Notes: generated from the sequence alone by a model not told the origin. Positions 43,399 through 55,248 are shown, counted from the first letter of the stretch. The stretch is DNA of 64,000 nt from Rhodopirellula baltica (GCA_002901265.1 PPHI01000085.1:1-64000); one strand, 5' to 3'. A program made the numbers and translations.

Positions 43399-46300
43399 GC
43401 CTACCAATCAATCGGCCGGCGATTCCCGCGAGAAGTGGATCACCATCGATCGATTGTGCGATGCCTACGAAGCGTCCTTACAAGAAGGCCGCGCCGAACG
43501 CGCGCCATTCTTGGCCGGGGTACCTGTCGGTTGGCGTGAGCAATTGATGCAAGAGCTCGACGCGATCGATGCGGCCTATCGCGACGCAAAAGAAACACGC
43601 GAGCAGACCGTTACCGCTTCGCCGGGAGAAGTCGGCAGTCGTCGTTTGCCCAAGCAGAGTCGCTTGGCCGAATTGGCGACTTTGGATTCGAACAAGGTCT
43701 GGTTGGGAAGGTTCGAAATTCGCAAGCGATTAGGAACCGGTGCGACCGGAAGCGTGTGGTGTGCGCGTGACGCCCGCTTGGCGCGTTGGGTTGCACTTAA
43801 GGTCCCGCACGCAACGCGGGTGATGAGCGAGACGAACGCCGCAAGGTTTCAAACCGAAGCTCGCGCCGCCGCCGCAATTAGTCACCCCAACGTCGTTCAA
43901 GTACACGAAGTCCTGATCGAAGACGGCTTACCGATCCTGATTCAGCAATGGATCGACGGGCCCTCTTTGGCGAAGTACTTAAAAGAACACGGCCCGCTGG
44001 ATTTCGATTTAGCGGCGGATTGGATGACGCAGATCGCTGACGCCGTCTCAACAGCACATGAATGCGGGATCGTGCATCGTGATGTGAAGCCTGCCAACGT
44101 GATGCTGGACAAGAATCGTCCAATGGTGTTGGACTTCGGTTTGGCAAGTTACCCACAGTTGTCCAACGGTTTAACCAGCGAAGGGACCGTGCTGGGGACG
44201 CCAGCGTACATGAGTCCGGAGCAAGCCGAGGGCGGTGAAAACTCCAACAAGCCGCCGACGGACATCTACGCACTCGGCGTGATTCTTTATGAAATGCTGA
44301 CCGGCGCACCGCCCTTCGTCGGCAAAGCGCGTGAAGTTTTGCAGGCCAGCAAGACCTCGATCCCGGTGCCGCCACGATCGCGTCGCGCTGGCGTTCCACG
44401 CGATTTGGAAACCATCACGTTACGCTGCTTGGCAAAGAATCCAGCCGCACGCTATCGAACGGCGGCGGATTTGCGAGATGACTTGATTCGATTTCGTCGC
44501 CGCGAGCCGATCAAAGCTCGCAAGGTTTCGGTCTCGGAAAACATTCGTGTCTGGATGCGATTGCACCCGGTCGCATCGCTTTTGGGAGCGATGATTCCGT
44601 TAATCCTTATGCTGGCGATTTTCTTGGGAGTGTCGCAATTTCGGCAAAACCGATTGGCCGACAAGTTGATTGAGGAAACCGACGAAAAACGTGAACTGGT
44701 GAGCGAACGCTACATGGTTCAGCTCGCTCGCGCATCACAGGAGATTTCTAGCGGTGACCGAAGCCGCGGCCTGGCACTGCTGCGTGACATTCCTCCTGCC
44801 GCTAGGCAATGGGAATGGGATCTACTCAACATGGTGTCGCACTCACCATCGCATGTCATCCTGGATGGCAACGCATCGAAAGACTTAGGTGCTCCGATTA
44901 ATGCGCTCGCGATCGCATTGGGACGCAAGCAAATCTTTGCGGGATCCGAAGACGGAAAGTTGCTCCGCTGGAAACTACCGCCGCAAAAATCGATGTTCTT
45001 GCGATCGCCGCAAAACCGTGCACGGATCGATACGCCGGTTGTCATGTACAGCGGCGTGTTCGAGATCACTGACTTGGCGGTCAGTCCCGATAATCGTTGG
45101 TTGGCATGGGCCGACCTGGACGGCGATGTTCGGGTTTGGGATCTGGACGAAAACGAGTTGTCTCAGTTTCTAGAACATCCGACTCATACAAACGCTTACG
45201 CGGTCGGGTTCTCTACCGATTCGAAGCACTTGGTCGTCGCTGGTGGTGCTCAGGCGACAGCCCAGCGAGCCGCAGATACATCCAGTTGGATGACTCGCTA
45301 TGACCTGTCCGATCGCAACGCATTCGAAAAACGTGATTCGAGCCGCTGGGAGCGTCCCGCGATCACATCGCTCGTTTTTACAAGTGCATCTGAGTTCTAC
45401 ACCACTCGTGGGGCCCGCGCGGCGGCCGGGCAACTGTTGAATCACAGCGACATCGGTTTGGTGCAGCGATGGAACTTTGAAAAGGAATCGATGCGATCGG
45501 TCAAAATGATTTGGCGGGGCGCGGCGATGACGGGGCTGGATTATCACGCCGGGACTCAGCGGATCGCGTGGTGTGATGAAGCAGGCACTGTATTCCTCCG
45601 CTCGCTTGATAATGATTTGCCCAAGTCACTCAGTCAGTTCCGCGTGGGCCGAATACCGATCACTCAAGTACGGTTTTCTCCGAGCGGTCGAGAGCTAGCC
45701 GTGACCACCGTCAATGGCGGTGTCTCGCGATGGAATATCGGTGCGCCTGTGCCAATTCCGGTGGAGCAGCCCGCGCTAACTCAAACCAACGAAAACGACG
45801 TTCCAGAATCCGGCGTCAAATCGAACAGCCCGCAAGCGGCCAGCGCGTCGCAACAGTCAGCGGAATCAACTTCACAGAACAACTTACCTGTGATCGAGCA
45901 TCGTCCGGCTGAGTTGGTGCGGCATGTCAAAGATTACTATGGTCACGAATCGGCAGCGCGCGACATGGTTTACATCCCGCCGCCCGTGGTGAAAGGACGT
46001 GAGGAGCGTTTGCACTACAAACTCGCCTATTTGGTTTCTGGCGGGGACGACGGTAATGTGATCCAGTGGGGGCACGAAGAACATCAGACCATCGATTCGA
46101 TCGAATTGCCCACACAGAGTCTGTTTGATGCGAACTGGGATTCGGATGACCGAATCGTTGTGCTCAGTAACAGTCATCGCAAAAGCCCGTTGCCTGGCTA
46201 CCAGCCACGGGCGTTCGAAAGCATTGCCGTTGATCATCGGTCCGTTCGCCAAGCCAAGCAGTTTGCTTCGTCGTCGTTCCCGCTTTCGACATCGGGGAAT

Positions 46301-47377
46301 ATGCAGTTTGCCGCTGTATGTGGCGATCGAATTTTCGTTTTGAAACCGGGCTCGCCAACTCCATCGCATCAATTGGATGCACCTGCGGGGCGACGAGTTG
46401 CCTTCACCGCCGCCTGTTTGGTCAACGATCGATTCTTGATCGCGGCGACGACGCGATTGATCAAACCGGTCAAGCTGCTTAAACCGCGTTCGCCACAGGC
46501 CATCGCCGAAAACCGTCAGACGAGTTTGTACCTGTTTGATTTACAGCGGCCTGAAGCACCGGCAGAACTGCATTTGAACCAAAAAGACGCGATCGAATCG
46601 ATCGAGCTCTCTCGGGACCAACAATGGATGCTGATGGGCACAGACAACGGGACGTTGTTGTCGATGCCATTAAACTGGCCCGGGATGATTGCCAAAATTG
46701 CCCAAATTCAAATGCGTCAAGCGCACGGGGAGGGCTCGGCGGCGAACTCGAAACCGACAACGATGACTCCGGCAAACGTCAGTGATTCTGGTGGTTCACC
46801 GATCGCAGCGAAGGAATCCGCTGACAAGCAGACGCGTCCATCCGATCAGGTCAAGAACGAAGAAGCTGCGATCAAAGCGGTCCATGATTCAGTGCATTCC
46901 TTCGACGGGCATCGCGGAGCCGTTTTGGACATGACGCTGGTTGGGAACGACCGAATAGCGACGGTGGGTCGCGATGGCGTCTGCAGACTTTGGGATTTGC
47001 CGCGGTTGACTGAACGGAGGGCGAAAGAGTCAGGTTTTGCCAACGTCGCCAAGCTGATGGTCAGCGCTTCGCCAGTCACGAAGGTCGATAGCAACACCGA
47101 CGGCACACGCCTCGCGACCGTTGGTGAAGATCATATGATTCGCATTTGGGACACGGCCAGTGGGCTGGAGCTGGTTTCGATTGGTCCACGCAAATCGAGA
47201 GTGATGTCAATCGAATTCAGCCCCGATAGCGAAAAGCTGTTGATTGCTGAACCGACCGGTGTGATCGAGGTGCTGTGGTTATTCGGCAAACCAGATCCGC
47301 CATTTGCGGACAGCGCCGAGTCGGAAGACGATGTGTTGCCAGAAGCGGAGCATCTCGTACTCGACGAGCTGATGTAG
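43373..47377 (+). CDS. Ser/Thr protein kinase with TM helix and WD40-like extracytoplasmic domain
   Basis: 1334 residues from the ATG at 43373; a second ATG six bases on is equally good. An N-terminal ~110-residue region leads to a full kinase domain (about 113-375) with Lys143 (VALKVPH), HRDVKPAN (about 235), DFG (about 254), and TPAYMSPE. A single TM helix at about 401-421 is followed by about 900 residues of WD40-like repeats (for example DLAVSPDNRWLAWAD, VRFSPSGRELAV, TRLATVGEDHMIRIWD), predicted to be extracytoplasmic. It probably controls the sigma factor encoded just upstream in response to an envelope signal. Confidence 0.92.
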   Translation: MPMNSGEPEPTNQSAGDSREKWITIDRLCDAYEASLQEGRAERAPFLAGVPVGWREQLMQELDAIDAAYRDAKETREQTVTASPGEVGSRRLPKQSRLAELATLDSNKVWLGRFEIRKRLGTGATGSVWCARDARLARWVALKVPHATRVMSETNAARFQTEARAAAAISHPNVVQVHEVLIEDGLPILIQQWIDGPSLAKYLKEHGPLDFDLAADWMTQIADAVSTAHECGIVHRDVKPANVMLDKNRPMVLDFGLASYPQLSNGLTSEGTVLGTPAYMSPEQAEGGENSNKPPTDIYALGVILYEMLTGAPPFVGKAREVLQASKTSIPVPPRSRRAGVPRDLETITLRCLAKNPAARYRTAADLRDDLIRFRRREPIKARKVSVSENIRVWMRLHPVASLLGAMIPLILMLAIFLGVSQFRQNRLADKLIEETDEKRELVSERYMVQLARASQEISSGDRSRGLALLRDIPPAARQWEWDLLNMVSHSPSHVILDGNASKDLGAPINALAIALGRKQIFAGSEDGKLLRWKLPPQKSMFLRSPQNRARIDTPVVMYSGVFEITDLAVSPDNRWLAWADLDGDVRVWDLDENELSQFLEHPTHTNAYAVGFSTDSKHLVVAGGAQATAQRAADTSSWMTRYDLSDRNAFEKRDSSRWERPAITSLVFTSASEFYTTRGARAAAGQLLNHSDIGLVQRWNFEKESMRSVKMIWRGAAMTGLDYHAGTQRIAWCDEAGTVFLRSLDNDLPKSLSQFRVGRIPITQVRFSPSGRELAVTTVNGGVSRWNIGAPVPIPVEQPALTQTNENDVPESGVKSNSPQAASASQQSAESTSQNNLPVIEHRPAELVRHVKDYYGHESAARDMVYIPPPVVKGREERLHYKLAYLVSGGDDGNVIQWGHEEHQTIDSIELPTQSLFDANWDSDDRIVVLSNSHRKSPLPGYQPRAFESIAVDHRSVRQAKQFASSSFPLSTSGNMQFAAVCGDRIFVLKPGSPTPSHQLDAPAGRRVAFTAACLVNDRFLIAATTRLIKPVKLLKPRSPQAIAENRQTSLYLFDLQRPEAPAELHLNQKDAIESIELSRDQQWMLMGTDNGTLLSMPLNWPGMIAKIAQIQMRQAHGEGSAANSKPTTMTPANVSDSGGSPIAAKESADKQTRPSDQVKNEEAAIKAVHDSVHSFDGHRGAVLDMTLVGNDRIATVGRDGVCRLWDLPRLTERRAKESGFANVAKLMVSASPVTKVDSNTDGTRLATVGEDHMIRIWDTASGLELVSIGPRKSRVMSIEFSPDSEKLLIAEPTGVIEVLWLFGKPDPPFADSAESEDDVLPEAEHLVLDELM

Positions 47378-47420
47378 ATTTCACGCGCGTTGGAAACGCA
47401 GCGTTGCCGTCTTGCTCGTG

Positions 47421-48050
47421 CTAGCGAGGGGGCAAATCGATGTCGTCGAGGAAAGGGAGTTCGTCTGGGGTGCGTTCGCACATGCCTTCTTTGAAATGCA
47501 GGCGGCAAACGGAGACATAGCGTTCGTTGCCGCCGATTTGGATCTGCTGACCTTCTTTGATCGGGCGACCTTGGTCGTCCACACGCAGCACCATCGTCGC
47601 TTTACGTCCGCAGTGGCAGATCGTCTTGATTTCAGAAAGCGTGTCAGCCCAGGCGAGCAGGACTTCACTGCCGGTGAACAAATTCCCCTGGAAATCGGTC
47701 CTCAATCCGTACGCCATCACGGGAATGTTCAATCGGTCACAAACATCGCTCAGTTGACGGACTTGTAATTTGGTCAAAAACTGGGCTTCGTCGACCAAGA
47801 TACAGTCCAAATTCGACTGTTCATGACGGGATTTGACGAGCGAAAGTAGGTTGTCGGCGGTGGTGAAGGTGATCGCTTTGGCGGCCAATCCGATCCGACT
47901 GGTGACCATGCCTGGTTTGTCGCGAGTGTCGATTTCCGGCAGCAGGATCAGGGTTTGCATGCCTCGTTCCTGGTAGTTGTAGCTGCATTGCAGCAGGATC
48001 GTCGACTTCCCCGCGTTCATCGTTGAATAGTAAAAGTACAGTTTCGCCAT
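47421..48050 (-). CDS. tdk: Thymidine kinase
   Basis: 209 residues. Phosphorylates thymidine to dTMP in the pyrimidine salvage pathway. It is the type II form: P loop STMNAGKST (about 9-17), DEAQF lid/Walker B region (about 87), and zinc-site cysteines in CHC and, near the C-terminus, CRLHF. Length matches family II enzymes. It lies between the kinase gene and leuS in opposite orientation to both and appears monocistronic. Confidence 0.93.
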   Translation of the reverse strand: MAKLYFYYSTMNAGKSTILLQCSYNYQERGMQTLILLPEIDTRDKPGMVTSRIGLAAKAITFTTADNLLSLVKSRHEQSNLDCILVDEAQFLTKLQVRQLSDVCDRLNIPVMAYGLRTDFQGNLFTGSEVLLAWADTLSEIKTICHCGRKATMVLRVDDQGRPIKEGQQIQIGGNERYVSVCRLHFKEGMCERTPDELPFLDDIDLPPR

Positions 48051-48164
48051 GCTGTCGGCTTATTGCGTCTTCACGTTTTTCCTAGAATCGTCGCCGCCGG
48101 ACCCAACCGAACATCGCGAATAGGCCGCCAATCGACCTATCGCCACATTTAACGTCACTTTGAT

Positions 48165-50996
48165 ATGCCACGCTACAACCCCTCCGAAATCGAACCCCGT
48201 TGGCAAGCCTACTGGGACGAAAACAAGACTTTCGCTACGCCAGAGAACCCTGGTGCGAATAAACGCTACGTCCTGGACATGTTCCCGTATCCAAGCGGCG
48301 ACGGTTTGCACGTCGGGCACCCCGAGGGCTACACCGCGACGGATATCGTGTCGCGATTTGCCCGTATGCGGGGAGAAGGCGTCCTTCACCCGATGGGGTT
48401 TGATGCGTTCGGTCTGCCAGCCGAAGAGCACGCAATCCGCACCGGCGAGCACCCTCGGATTCAGACACAGCGGAACATCGACAACTTCACACGCCAGTTA
48501 AAAATGCTGGGATTCAGCTACGACTGGGATCGCGTGTTGGCGACGACCGACGAAGACTACTTTCGCTGGACGCAGTTTATCTTTTTGGTGCTGTTCGATA
48601 CTTGGTTCGATCACGACCAGCAAAAGGGGCGCCCGATCAGCGAATTGCCGATTCCCGACGCCATCAAAGCGGAAGGCGAATTGGCGATCGCCAGCTTTGT
48701 CGATTCACATCGTTTGGCGTACCTGGATGACGCGCTGGTCAACTGGTGCCCGAACCTTGGCACGGTGTTGGCAAACGAAGAAGTTGTCGATGGCAAGAGC
48801 GAAGTCGGCGGCCACCCCGTCAAACGTATTCCGCTGCGCCAGTGGATGTTGCGAATCACCGATTACGCCGAGCGACTGTTGGAAGGTCTCGACGAACTTG
48901 AGTGGCCGGTCGGAATCAAAAAATTGCAATCGGACTGGATCGGCCGTAGCACCGGTGCGGAAGTCGATTTCTATGTTGGCGAAAGCGACCAGTACGATGC
49001 ATGGAAAAGCGAACGAGCGGCGAGCGGTTTTCCGGCAGCACCCGGTGCCAGCGCGTTGCGTGTTTATACGACGCGTCCCGACACGCTCTACGGCGCGACC
49101 TACATGGTCGTGTCGCCCGAACATCCGATGTTGGATCAGTTGACCAGCGACGCGCAATCGGCGGCCGTCCGCGAGTATTGCGAAAAAGCCTCGTTCAAAT
49201 CCGATCGCGAACGCACCGAAGGCGACCGAGAAAAAACGGGCGTCTTCACAGGAGCTCATGCGATCAATCCGGTCAACGGCAAGCCGATCCCGGTTTGGGT
49301 CGCCGACTATGTCTTGGCGGGCTACGGAACGGGCGCGATCATGGCGGTACCCGCACACGACGGACGCGACTTTCAATTCGCGGTGACCTATGATTTGCCC
49401 GTGATCGCAGTTGTGGATCCACCGGCGGACTTGGAAAACCGTGACGAAATCTTGGCCGGCAAGGCCTGCTTCGAAGCCGTCGGCAACGCGATCAACAGCG
49501 GGCCTTTTGATGGGCAAGAAACCAACGACGTCAAAGCCGCGATCACGTCATCGTTGTCCGAACAAGGCATCGGCAAAGGCGCCGTCAATTACAAGCTTCG
49601 CGATTGGTTGTTCAGCCGCCAGCGATTCTGGGGCGAGCCGTTCCCGGTGTTGCACGAACTGGACAGCGATGGCAATCCAACCGGTCGGATGCGAGGTGTC
49701 GATCCGAGCGAACTGCCGGTGCGTTTGCCAGAGCTAGAAGACTTCAAGCCGCACGGCCGTCCCGAGCCACCATTGGCCAAGGCGGACGACGATTGGTTGT
49801 ACGTGACGATCGATGGCGTCAAGTATCGTCGTGAAACCAACACCATGCCGCAGTGGGCAGGGTCGTGCTGGTATTACCTGCGATACATCGATCCGAAAAA
49901 TGAAACTGCCTTGGTCGATCCCGAATTGGAATCGAAATGGATGCCAGTCGACTTGTACGTCGGTGGTGCCGAACACGCGGTGTTGCACCTGCTGTATTCG
50001 CGATTCTGGCACAAGGTGTTGTTCGACCGCGGCCACGTGTCAACGCCTGAGCCTTTTGGCAAACTTGTCAACCAAGGGATGATCTTGGGCGAGGTCGAGT
50101 ACTCCGCGTACTACGACGAAGACGACAACGTGGTTTCCGCAAAGGACGTTCGTAAATCGGCCGAAGGCGGACGCCAAAGCAAAGACGGTCGTGCGGTCAC
50201 CAGCCGCCCGGTTCCCGAGGACGCGGTGCAAAAGAAGGGCGAGTCATTTGTCTTGGTCGCCGATCCGAAAGTCCGTGTCGAAAGCCGCGCACACAAAATG
50301 TCCAAGAGCCGTGGCAACGTCGTGAACCCTGACGTCGTCGTGAAAGAATACGGCGCCGACGCGTTGCGTTTGTACGAGATGTTCATGGGGCCGCTCGAAG
50401 CGACCAAGCCATGGTCGATGGACGGTGTCGGTGGCGTTCGCAGCTTCTTGGATCGTGTCTGGCGAATGGTGGTTGATGACAACGAAGATGACTTGGTGAT
50501 GCAGCCGGCTTTGACCGATCAGGCCTGCGACGAAGAACAAGCTCGGATGCTGCACGCGACGATCAAAAAGGTCACGCAAGACACCGACGAGATGAGCTTC
50601 AACACCGCGATCGCTCGCATGATGGAGTTCACGAACTTCTTCACCCGTAGCGAATCACGTCCCACCGAAGCGATGAAGACGTTCCTGATTTTGCTTTCGC
50701 CGTACGCGCCGCACCTTTGCGAAGAGCTTTGGAGCATCCTTGGCGAAAAGGAATCGATCGCCAAGCAATCGTGGCCAGCGTGGGACGAAGCCGCATTGGT
50801 TCAGAAGTCGATTGAAGTGCCGGTGCAATTCAACGGCAAAGTGAAAACCAAGATTCAGATCGCGCCGGACGCCAAGCCAGATCAGATGATGGAAATCGCA
50901 TTGGCCGATGAACGTGTCCAATCATTTTTGGGTGACAAGACGATCGTCAAAAAGATCGCCGTCCCCGGACGCTTGGTCAACTTTGTGGTGAAGTAG
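48165..50996 (+). CDS. leuS: Leucyl-tRNA synthetase
   Basis: 943 residues. Charges tRNA-Leu. Class I signatures are intact: HVGH (about 49-52, in [14 protein letters not shown]) and KMSKS (about 711-715, KMSKSRGN). The CP1 editing domain is present with [14 protein letters not shown] and [16 protein letters not shown]-like sequence. It is longer than the ~860 residues typical of bacterial LeuRS, owing to insertions in the editing region and before KMSKS, as in several planctomycetes. A hairpin follows the stop. Confidence 0.96.
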   Translation: MPRYNPSEIEPRWQAYWDENKTFATPENPGANKRYVLDMFPYPSGDGLHVGHPEGYTATDIVSRFARMRGEGVLHPMGFDAFGLPAEEHAIRTGEHPRIQTQRNIDNFTRQLKMLGFSYDWDRVLATTDEDYFRWTQFIFLVLFDTWFDHDQQKGRPISELPIPDAIKAEGELAIASFVDSHRLAYLDDALVNWCPNLGTVLANEEVVDGKSEVGGHPVKRIPLRQWMLRITDYAERLLEGLDELEWPVGIKKLQSDWIGRSTGAEVDFYVGESDQYDAWKSERAASGFPAAPGASALRVYTTRPDTLYGATYMVVSPEHPMLDQLTSDAQSAAVREYCEKASFKSDRERTEGDREKTGVFTGAHAINPVNGKPIPVWVADYVLAGYGTGAIMAVPAHDGRDFQFAVTYDLPVIAVVDPPADLENRDEILAGKACFEAVGNAINSGPFDGQETNDVKAAITSSLSEQGIGKGAVNYKLRDWLFSRQRFWGEPFPVLHELDSDGNPTGRMRGVDPSELPVRLPELEDFKPHGRPEPPLAKADDDWLYVTIDGVKYRRETNTMPQWAGSCWYYLRYIDPKNETALVDPELESKWMPVDLYVGGAEHAVLHLLYSRFWHKVLFDRGHVSTPEPFGKLVNQGMILGEVEYSAYYDEDDNVVSAKDVRKSAEGGRQSKDGRAVTSRPVPEDAVQKKGESFVLVADPKVRVESRAHKMSKSRGNVVNPDVVVKEYGADALRLYEMFMGPLEATKPWSMDGVGGVRSFLDRVWRMVVDDNEDDLVMQPALTDQACDEEQARMLHATIKKVTQDTDEMSFNTAIARMMEFTNFFTRSESRPTEAMKTFLILLSPYAPHLCEELWSILGEKESIAKQSWPAWDEAALVQKSIEVPVQFNGKVKTKIQIAPDAKPDQMMEIALADERVQSFLGDKTIVKKIAVPGRLVNFVVK

Positions 50997-51011
50997 CACT
51001 GACGCCACCAC

Positions 51012-51051
51012 GAATATCTTCGGCGTGACAACGTCACGCTGAAGATGTATT
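51012..51051. terminator. Long hairpin after leuS
   Basis: A 14-bp stem (atcttcggcgtgac with gtcacgctgaagat, one G-T wobble) and a three-base loop, extended by gaat/attc at the ends. It begins 16 bp after the leuS stop. There is no T run, so it may work as a stability element or a factor-dependent site rather than a classical terminator. Confidence 0.6.
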
Positions 51052-51190
51052 CGACCCGACTTGGATCGACCGATGAGAAAGCGTTGCGAAGGAACGCCAA
51101 TCTGATCGGTGCTCTAGCCAGAGCCCAAACGTCTTCGACTATCATCGCCACAGGTTGATTAAGTGGTGCACGAATCTAGTAGAGGCGGTT

Positions 51191-52372
51191 ATGGCGACGT
51201 TGTATCAGCAGGTGCGTTGGGGCTTGATCTCAGTGATGGCGTGGCTCTGTGCCACTTCTTCGATTGCAATGGCACAGTCGGTCACTCTTGAGCGGACTGA
51301 TTTCAAAGGTGTTGATTTGGATCTTGATCAGGATCCTCTGATACCCGTTTTCACGACCGACGCAAACATCTTTTCACGGGCGACTTTCGCTGGCGACAGT
51401 GAGAATCGAGTCGGAGCGGCGTTGTCGGAATATTCGCTTGATGGCTTGAATGCTGACGGAATCTTTGCAGCAGAGTTTCGCGCGAACGTGACTGGTGTGG
51501 CACAAGATCCGCCGGGGACACGTGGATTGAACGTATTGTTTTACGAAGCGGACGGTGTCGTCGATACCAATGATTTGAGCAACCCGTCAATCCGCGACCC
51601 TAATCGTCTCTATCCAAGCCACAGCTACGAATCGAACACGGAATCGGGGTTGAGCATTTCGATGGATGTTACGAATGAAGTACGCGAAGCGATTTATCGT
51701 GGTAGCGGCTATGTGGGAGCATCAATCAGTGCGGCCTATCCACAAGGCACTTCAACGATATTTGCTTCGGACGCACCCGTTTTTGAAGTGACGGAATACT
51801 ACGACGATCCTTTCGATGCTTTGCCGGTTTTTTCCGGTTCGACTGGCTTGGTGTATCGCGGCCACTCGGGAGAATTTGTGACCAATGGCGAGACAGAGGT
51901 GGTGGGCGACGACATCGCAACGTTCAACACCTATGTGCGAAATGATCATTCGATCGATGTGCAGATCTTTGAGGACAGTTCACCGGGAGATTTCTATCTG
52001 CTCTCGCTCAATTCGGATGACGGCGAATTGTTGCAGGCCGGCGATTCATTTGAGGGCACACGCACGTTTTTGTCGAATGGCGCAAGTCTTGATTTTTCCG
52101 CAAAGGGGTCAGGGCTAAGTGAAGCAATTTTCGGATTTACCATTCACGACATTGCTTACGACAGCCAGGACGATTTAGAAAGAATCGACGTATCGTTTTG
52201 GCAGGGCGCCTATCAGCAACAAACTGATGAGCTTCCGTTTGGCGGCCCCAAGGCTTTTGGCAGATTGCGAATCAACATCACCGCCGTGCCCGAGCCTTCG
52301 TGCATTGCAGCGATCGGCATGGTGAGCGGCGGTGTGTTGCTTCGACGACGTTCCCGCCGTTCAGCTCGGTAA
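51191..52372 (+). CDS. PEP-CTERM sorted exported protein, unknown function
   Basis: About 393 residues from the ATG at 51191. Signal peptide at about 9-29 (AMAQS), a beta-rich domain, and a C-terminal sorting signal VPEPS, a short hydrophobic stretch and an Arg-rich tail (RRRSRRSAR). The PEP-CTERM system (exosortase) processes such proteins and delivers them to the surface, usually with exopolysaccharide. The middle has repeated DxDxD-like acidic patches (DLDLDQD) of calcium-binding type. The stop overlaps the opposing PepSY gene by 12 bp. No exosortase gene is nearby. Confidence 0.85.
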   Translation: MATLYQQVRWGLISVMAWLCATSSIAMAQSVTLERTDFKGVDLDLDQDPLIPVFTTDANIFSRATFAGDSENRVGAALSEYSLDGLNADGIFAAEFRANVTGVAQDPPGTRGLNVLFYEADGVVDTNDLSNPSIRDPNRLYPSHSYESNTESGLSISMDVTNEVREAIYRGSGYVGASISAAYPQGTSTIFASDAPVFEVTEYYDDPFDALPVFSGSTGLVYRGHSGEFVTNGETEVVGDDIATFNTYVRNDHSIDVQIFEDSSPGDFYLLSLNSDDGELLQAGDSFEGTRTFLSNGASLDFSAKGSGLSEAIFGFTIHDIAYDSQDDLERIDVSFWQGAYQQQTDELPFGGPKAFGRLRINITAVPEPSCIAAIGMVSGGVLLRRRSRRSAR

Positions 52373-53833
52373 ACCAAGTTTGGGCTTCATGAATTTGGCC
52401 GCGATTTGGTCCAAGATCAAAACGATGATCAATGAAACGCCGAACAGCGGCAGGTAGATACCGAGTCCGATCGCGAACAGCAGCACGAGTGCCGATCGCT
52501 TCGCAGAGACGGTTGGGATGGACACCTGCTGACGTTTGGCAGGCGGCGATAAGCCCAGTCTGTCAACACGCCGGTTCGATGGCGAGCGTCTTCGCCACCA
52601 AAGTTTGACGCCACTGACGCTTAGGATCACCAGGGCACTGGTGGCAAACAAAGCCAGTGCTTGATTGATCCATCCGTACGGCAGGTGGATCAAGCGTTGG
52701 CCTTCGTGCAAGGCGATTCCCTGGCCGACGACTTGATCAACCCAGTGCTTGTCGGCAAAGGTTTCGTGCTCGACCACCCGGTTTTCAATCGCGTCGTACT
52801 GAAGCGATTGGCGAAATGGTCGATTCGCCGTCGTTGACTGGATCGTCCAGATCGCACTGCCGTCCTCTGGCGGATTGATTTCTATCGGCGGCAACCAATT
52901 TAGGGTCTTGGCGTAATCAGCGACCACGTCGATTTGTTGTAAGTCATAGGTTGATGGATCGACCGCAGACTTTCTCCATGCCGGTTTGCGTTGTGGCTTG
53001 GCCTCTGGCTTTTCCGGAGAATTGGGGCTGTGTTGATGGATTTCGTGACCTTCGTGGCCGCCCTCCCAACTTTGTTTTGCAACCGCTGTACCAGTCCAGC
53101 GACGTGCGGATTTGAAGTAGTCGCCCCAGAAGGTCGACCAAGGGAGCCCGGTCGCAATCAGGAAAACGATCAAACCCGAGCTCCAGAATCCAATCACGCT
53201 GTGCAGATCTTTCCAAAACACTTTGCCTTGGCGGCTCAATCGTGGATAGAACACGCCAGCGATTCGAGCACCTTTGGGCATCCACAATGCGATGCCCGTG
53301 ACCACCATCACGATGGTCCAACTGGCGGCAAGCTCCACCAAGTACGAGCCTCGTTTGCCCAGCAGCAGTTCGCCATGAATGCTTCGGATCCAGCGGATGA
53401 AACGCTCGGAATCATCGATCACGCGTAAGACTTCGCCGCTTGCCGGTTCGACGTACGAGCGCAGCCGTTTACCTTTCGATTCGACAACCACACGTGTTGC
53501 TGACACTGAACCTGACGGTGTCGCCGGTTCACTGGCCACTTCCAATGCGGCAAGCCAGCCGCCCGTTTGTGTTTGGGCACTCCGTACCTGATCGGCATAG
53601 GCTATCGCTTGTTGACCGCCGGGCAGTCGATCGAATTCGCGTTCTTCCCAGGCTTCGATCTGAGGCCGAAACAAAAAGATCGTTCCTGTCACTGACAGGA
53701 TCATCACGAATGGAATGCAGAACAGTCCTGCATAAAAGTGCCAACGCCAAATCGTGCCATAGTTCGGCCAACGTTTTCGATCAGGCATCGCTGGTTGTTC
53801 GGCCGGGGCGTTTGTCGTATTCGAAGCGATCAT
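52361..53833 (-). CDS. PepSY-associated TM helix protein (iron-regulated membrane protein family)
   Basis: 490 residues with four or five TM helices, at about 29-52, 168-190, 212-235, 392-415 and 450-475, and two extracytoplasmic segments of PepSY type. Conserved sequence includes [22 protein letters not shown]-like start, [11 protein letters not shown] and HEGQ. A His-rich patch ([12 protein letters not shown], about 250-262) may bind metal. Related PiuB/DUF proteins act as iron- or copper-linked inner-membrane reductases. Its start overlaps the DUF1559 stop by four bases, so it belongs to the operon beginning at about 55.8 kb. Confidence 0.87.
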   Translation of the reverse strand: MIASNTTNAPAEQPAMPDRKRWPNYGTIWRWHFYAGLFCIPFVMILSVTGTIFLFRPQIEAWEEREFDRLPGGQQAIAYADQVRSAQTQTGGWLAALEVASEPATPSGSVSATRVVVESKGKRLRSYVEPASGEVLRVIDDSERFIRWIRSIHGELLLGKRGSYLVELAASWTIVMVVTGIALWMPKGARIAGVFYPRLSRQGKVFWKDLHSVIGFWSSGLIVFLIATGLPWSTFWGDYFKSARRWTGTAVAKQSWEGGHEGHEIHQHSPNSPEKPEAKPQRKPAWRKSAVDPSTYDLQQIDVVADYAKTLNWLPPIEINPPEDGSAIWTIQSTTANRPFRQSLQYDAIENRVVEHETFADKHWVDQVVGQGIALHEGQRLIHLPYGWINQALALFATSALVILSVSGVKLWWRRRSPSNRRVDRLGLSPPAKRQQVSIPTVSAKRSALVLLFAIGLGIYLPLFGVSLIIVLILDQIAAKFMKPKLGLPS

Positions 53834-54936
53834 AGGTTCAATCCCTCGATCACTTCGCGTCCGTTCGCACTGTGCAGGTTGCGGTGCATTTCGGTATCGG
53901 TGCTGTCGCTCAAAAAATGAATTGAGCCATCAGCAAACAACAGATGCGCGCCTCCGCTGTGATAGCTGCGCGGTGCAAAGTATCCCGTCCAGTGAGTGAC
54001 GATGTCGGGAGTGTGGCTGTTTGGTGGCAAGTAGCCATTGGTGAGCGAATTGATGGCTCCGGTAAACGCCCAGCTCATCCCTCGTCCTCGGATCGCGGGA
54101 CTTGAACCGCCTCGCCAATTGGTGAAGGTGTTCCAGAAAGCGTTGACGTCTGGGTTGGCGATCATTCCCGCCGAATTCACGTACGCGGTCCATGGTCCGC
54201 CAGTCGCTTCCATGCCTGGCTTGGAGCCCAGCGACGTGCCAACTCCGGAGGACCCGTTTAGCGTCAACGTGTAAGGTCGTCGAGGAAGTTCGCCCGCTTC
54301 CATCGTTTGATCGGGGCCTTCGCTGCGGACCGTTTCGCTCATCATCGCGGTATTCGAAAGACCGTCTAAGACATGATTGAATCGAACGCCATAGGGCTCA
54401 AAGAACAGCCCATCGGTTTTCCAGCGGAAGTCGTAATTCTGGTCGCGGTTGCTGCCGAAGCTGGCCATGTAATTTACGCCGCCATAGGTGAAGTTTTCCC
54501 CGCCGACGGAGACGATTGTTTGTGACTGCGCGGGATCACTGGGGCAGAGGTAAGTCGGGATGACTTTTGAAAATGCTTCCGCGTTGCTCGGATGAGGTGA
54601 CTTGCCAGACCAGCCACCTGTGAATGCCGGGACGTCGAAGTGAAGCTGTGCATCCAAACCCGATTGTTCGATGAATGGCAGGATCCGAGCTTGGACAGAG
54701 AAGTCTTCGTCGCGTCGCCCTGCAGGCGGCAACATCTTGTATGCCGATTCGTAGTTGTGCAGTGCGAGTCCGATTTGTCGAAAATTGTTTCCGCAGCTCA
54801 TCCGACGCGCCGCTTCGCGAGCGGCTTGGACGGCGGGAAGCAGTAGGCCGACAAGGATGCCGATGATCGCGATCACGACCAGCAACTCGACGAGTGTAAA
54901 TGCGGAACGGTGGTAGGCGTGTGTTTGTTGATTCAC
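53830..54936 (-). CDS. DUF1559 protein with type IV prepilin N-terminus
   Basis: About 368 residues from a GTG at 54936 ([10 protein letters not shown]); the frame is open further upstream, but only this start places the prepilin signal at the N-terminus. [36 protein letters not shown]-like sequence is the prepilin methylation and processing site with its hydrophobic helix, followed by the DUF1559 domain ending in [15 protein letters not shown]. These proteins are hugely expanded in planctomycetes and their role is unknown. It sits between the PepSY gene and a Cys-rich membrane protein gene. Confidence 0.88.
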   Translation of the reverse strand: MNQQTHAYHRSAFTLVELLVVIAIIGILVGLLLPAVQAAREAARRMSCGNNFRQIGLALHNYESAYKMLPPAGRRDEDFSVQARILPFIEQSGLDAQLHFDVPAFTGGWSGKSPHPSNAEAFSKVIPTYLCPSDPAQSQTIVSVGGENFTYGGVNYMASFGSNRDQNYDFRWKTDGLFFEPYGVRFNHVLDGLSNTAMMSETVRSEGPDQTMEAGELPRRPYTLTLNGSSGVGTSLGSKPGMEATGGPWTAYVNSAGMIANPDVNAFWNTFTNWRGGSSPAIRGRGMSWAFTGAINSLTNGYLPPNSHTPDIVTHWTGYFAPRSYHSGGAHLLFADGSIHFLSDSTDTEMHRNLHSANGREVIEGLNL

Positions 54937-55248
54937 GGGAAAGATGATGGGTTTGGTTGTGGAGTGTTCGGCGTGTGCGCGCACCGCTAGCCCGCCAGCT
55001 TTCGAATCGTTTTCGGAGCCGAATTGTTTGTTGTGTGGGCAGGCGTCGGTGGGACGGTCGAGGTCGCTTCCCCGCCAAAGAGACGAGAAACACGTTGTTG
55101 TGAGGAACGAGCTGTCGCCGTTCTTCGACGGTGGAAGCGGTGTCGAGTGCGCGAACGCATGCGGACCGAGAGCCGGGCGTTTCAATCACGCTGGCAATCG
55201 GGGCGGATAGATCAATGAAACGCAGTCAGGTCTGCGCGGATAAGAGGC
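54937..55248. other. Gap upstream of the DUF1559 gene
   Basis: About 310 bp on the minus-strand side between the Cys-rich protein gene and the DUF1559 start. The DUF1559 frame stays open to 55185 but reads low-conservation residues. It may hold a promoter for the DUF1559-PepSY pair. No Fur-type 19-bp box or strong hairpin was recognised by eye. Confidence 0.4.

Noticed and set aside
54937-55185. Upstream extension of the DUF1559 protein
   Set aside because: A prepilin signal must be N-terminal; a start at 55185 would bury it behind 83 unrelated residues.
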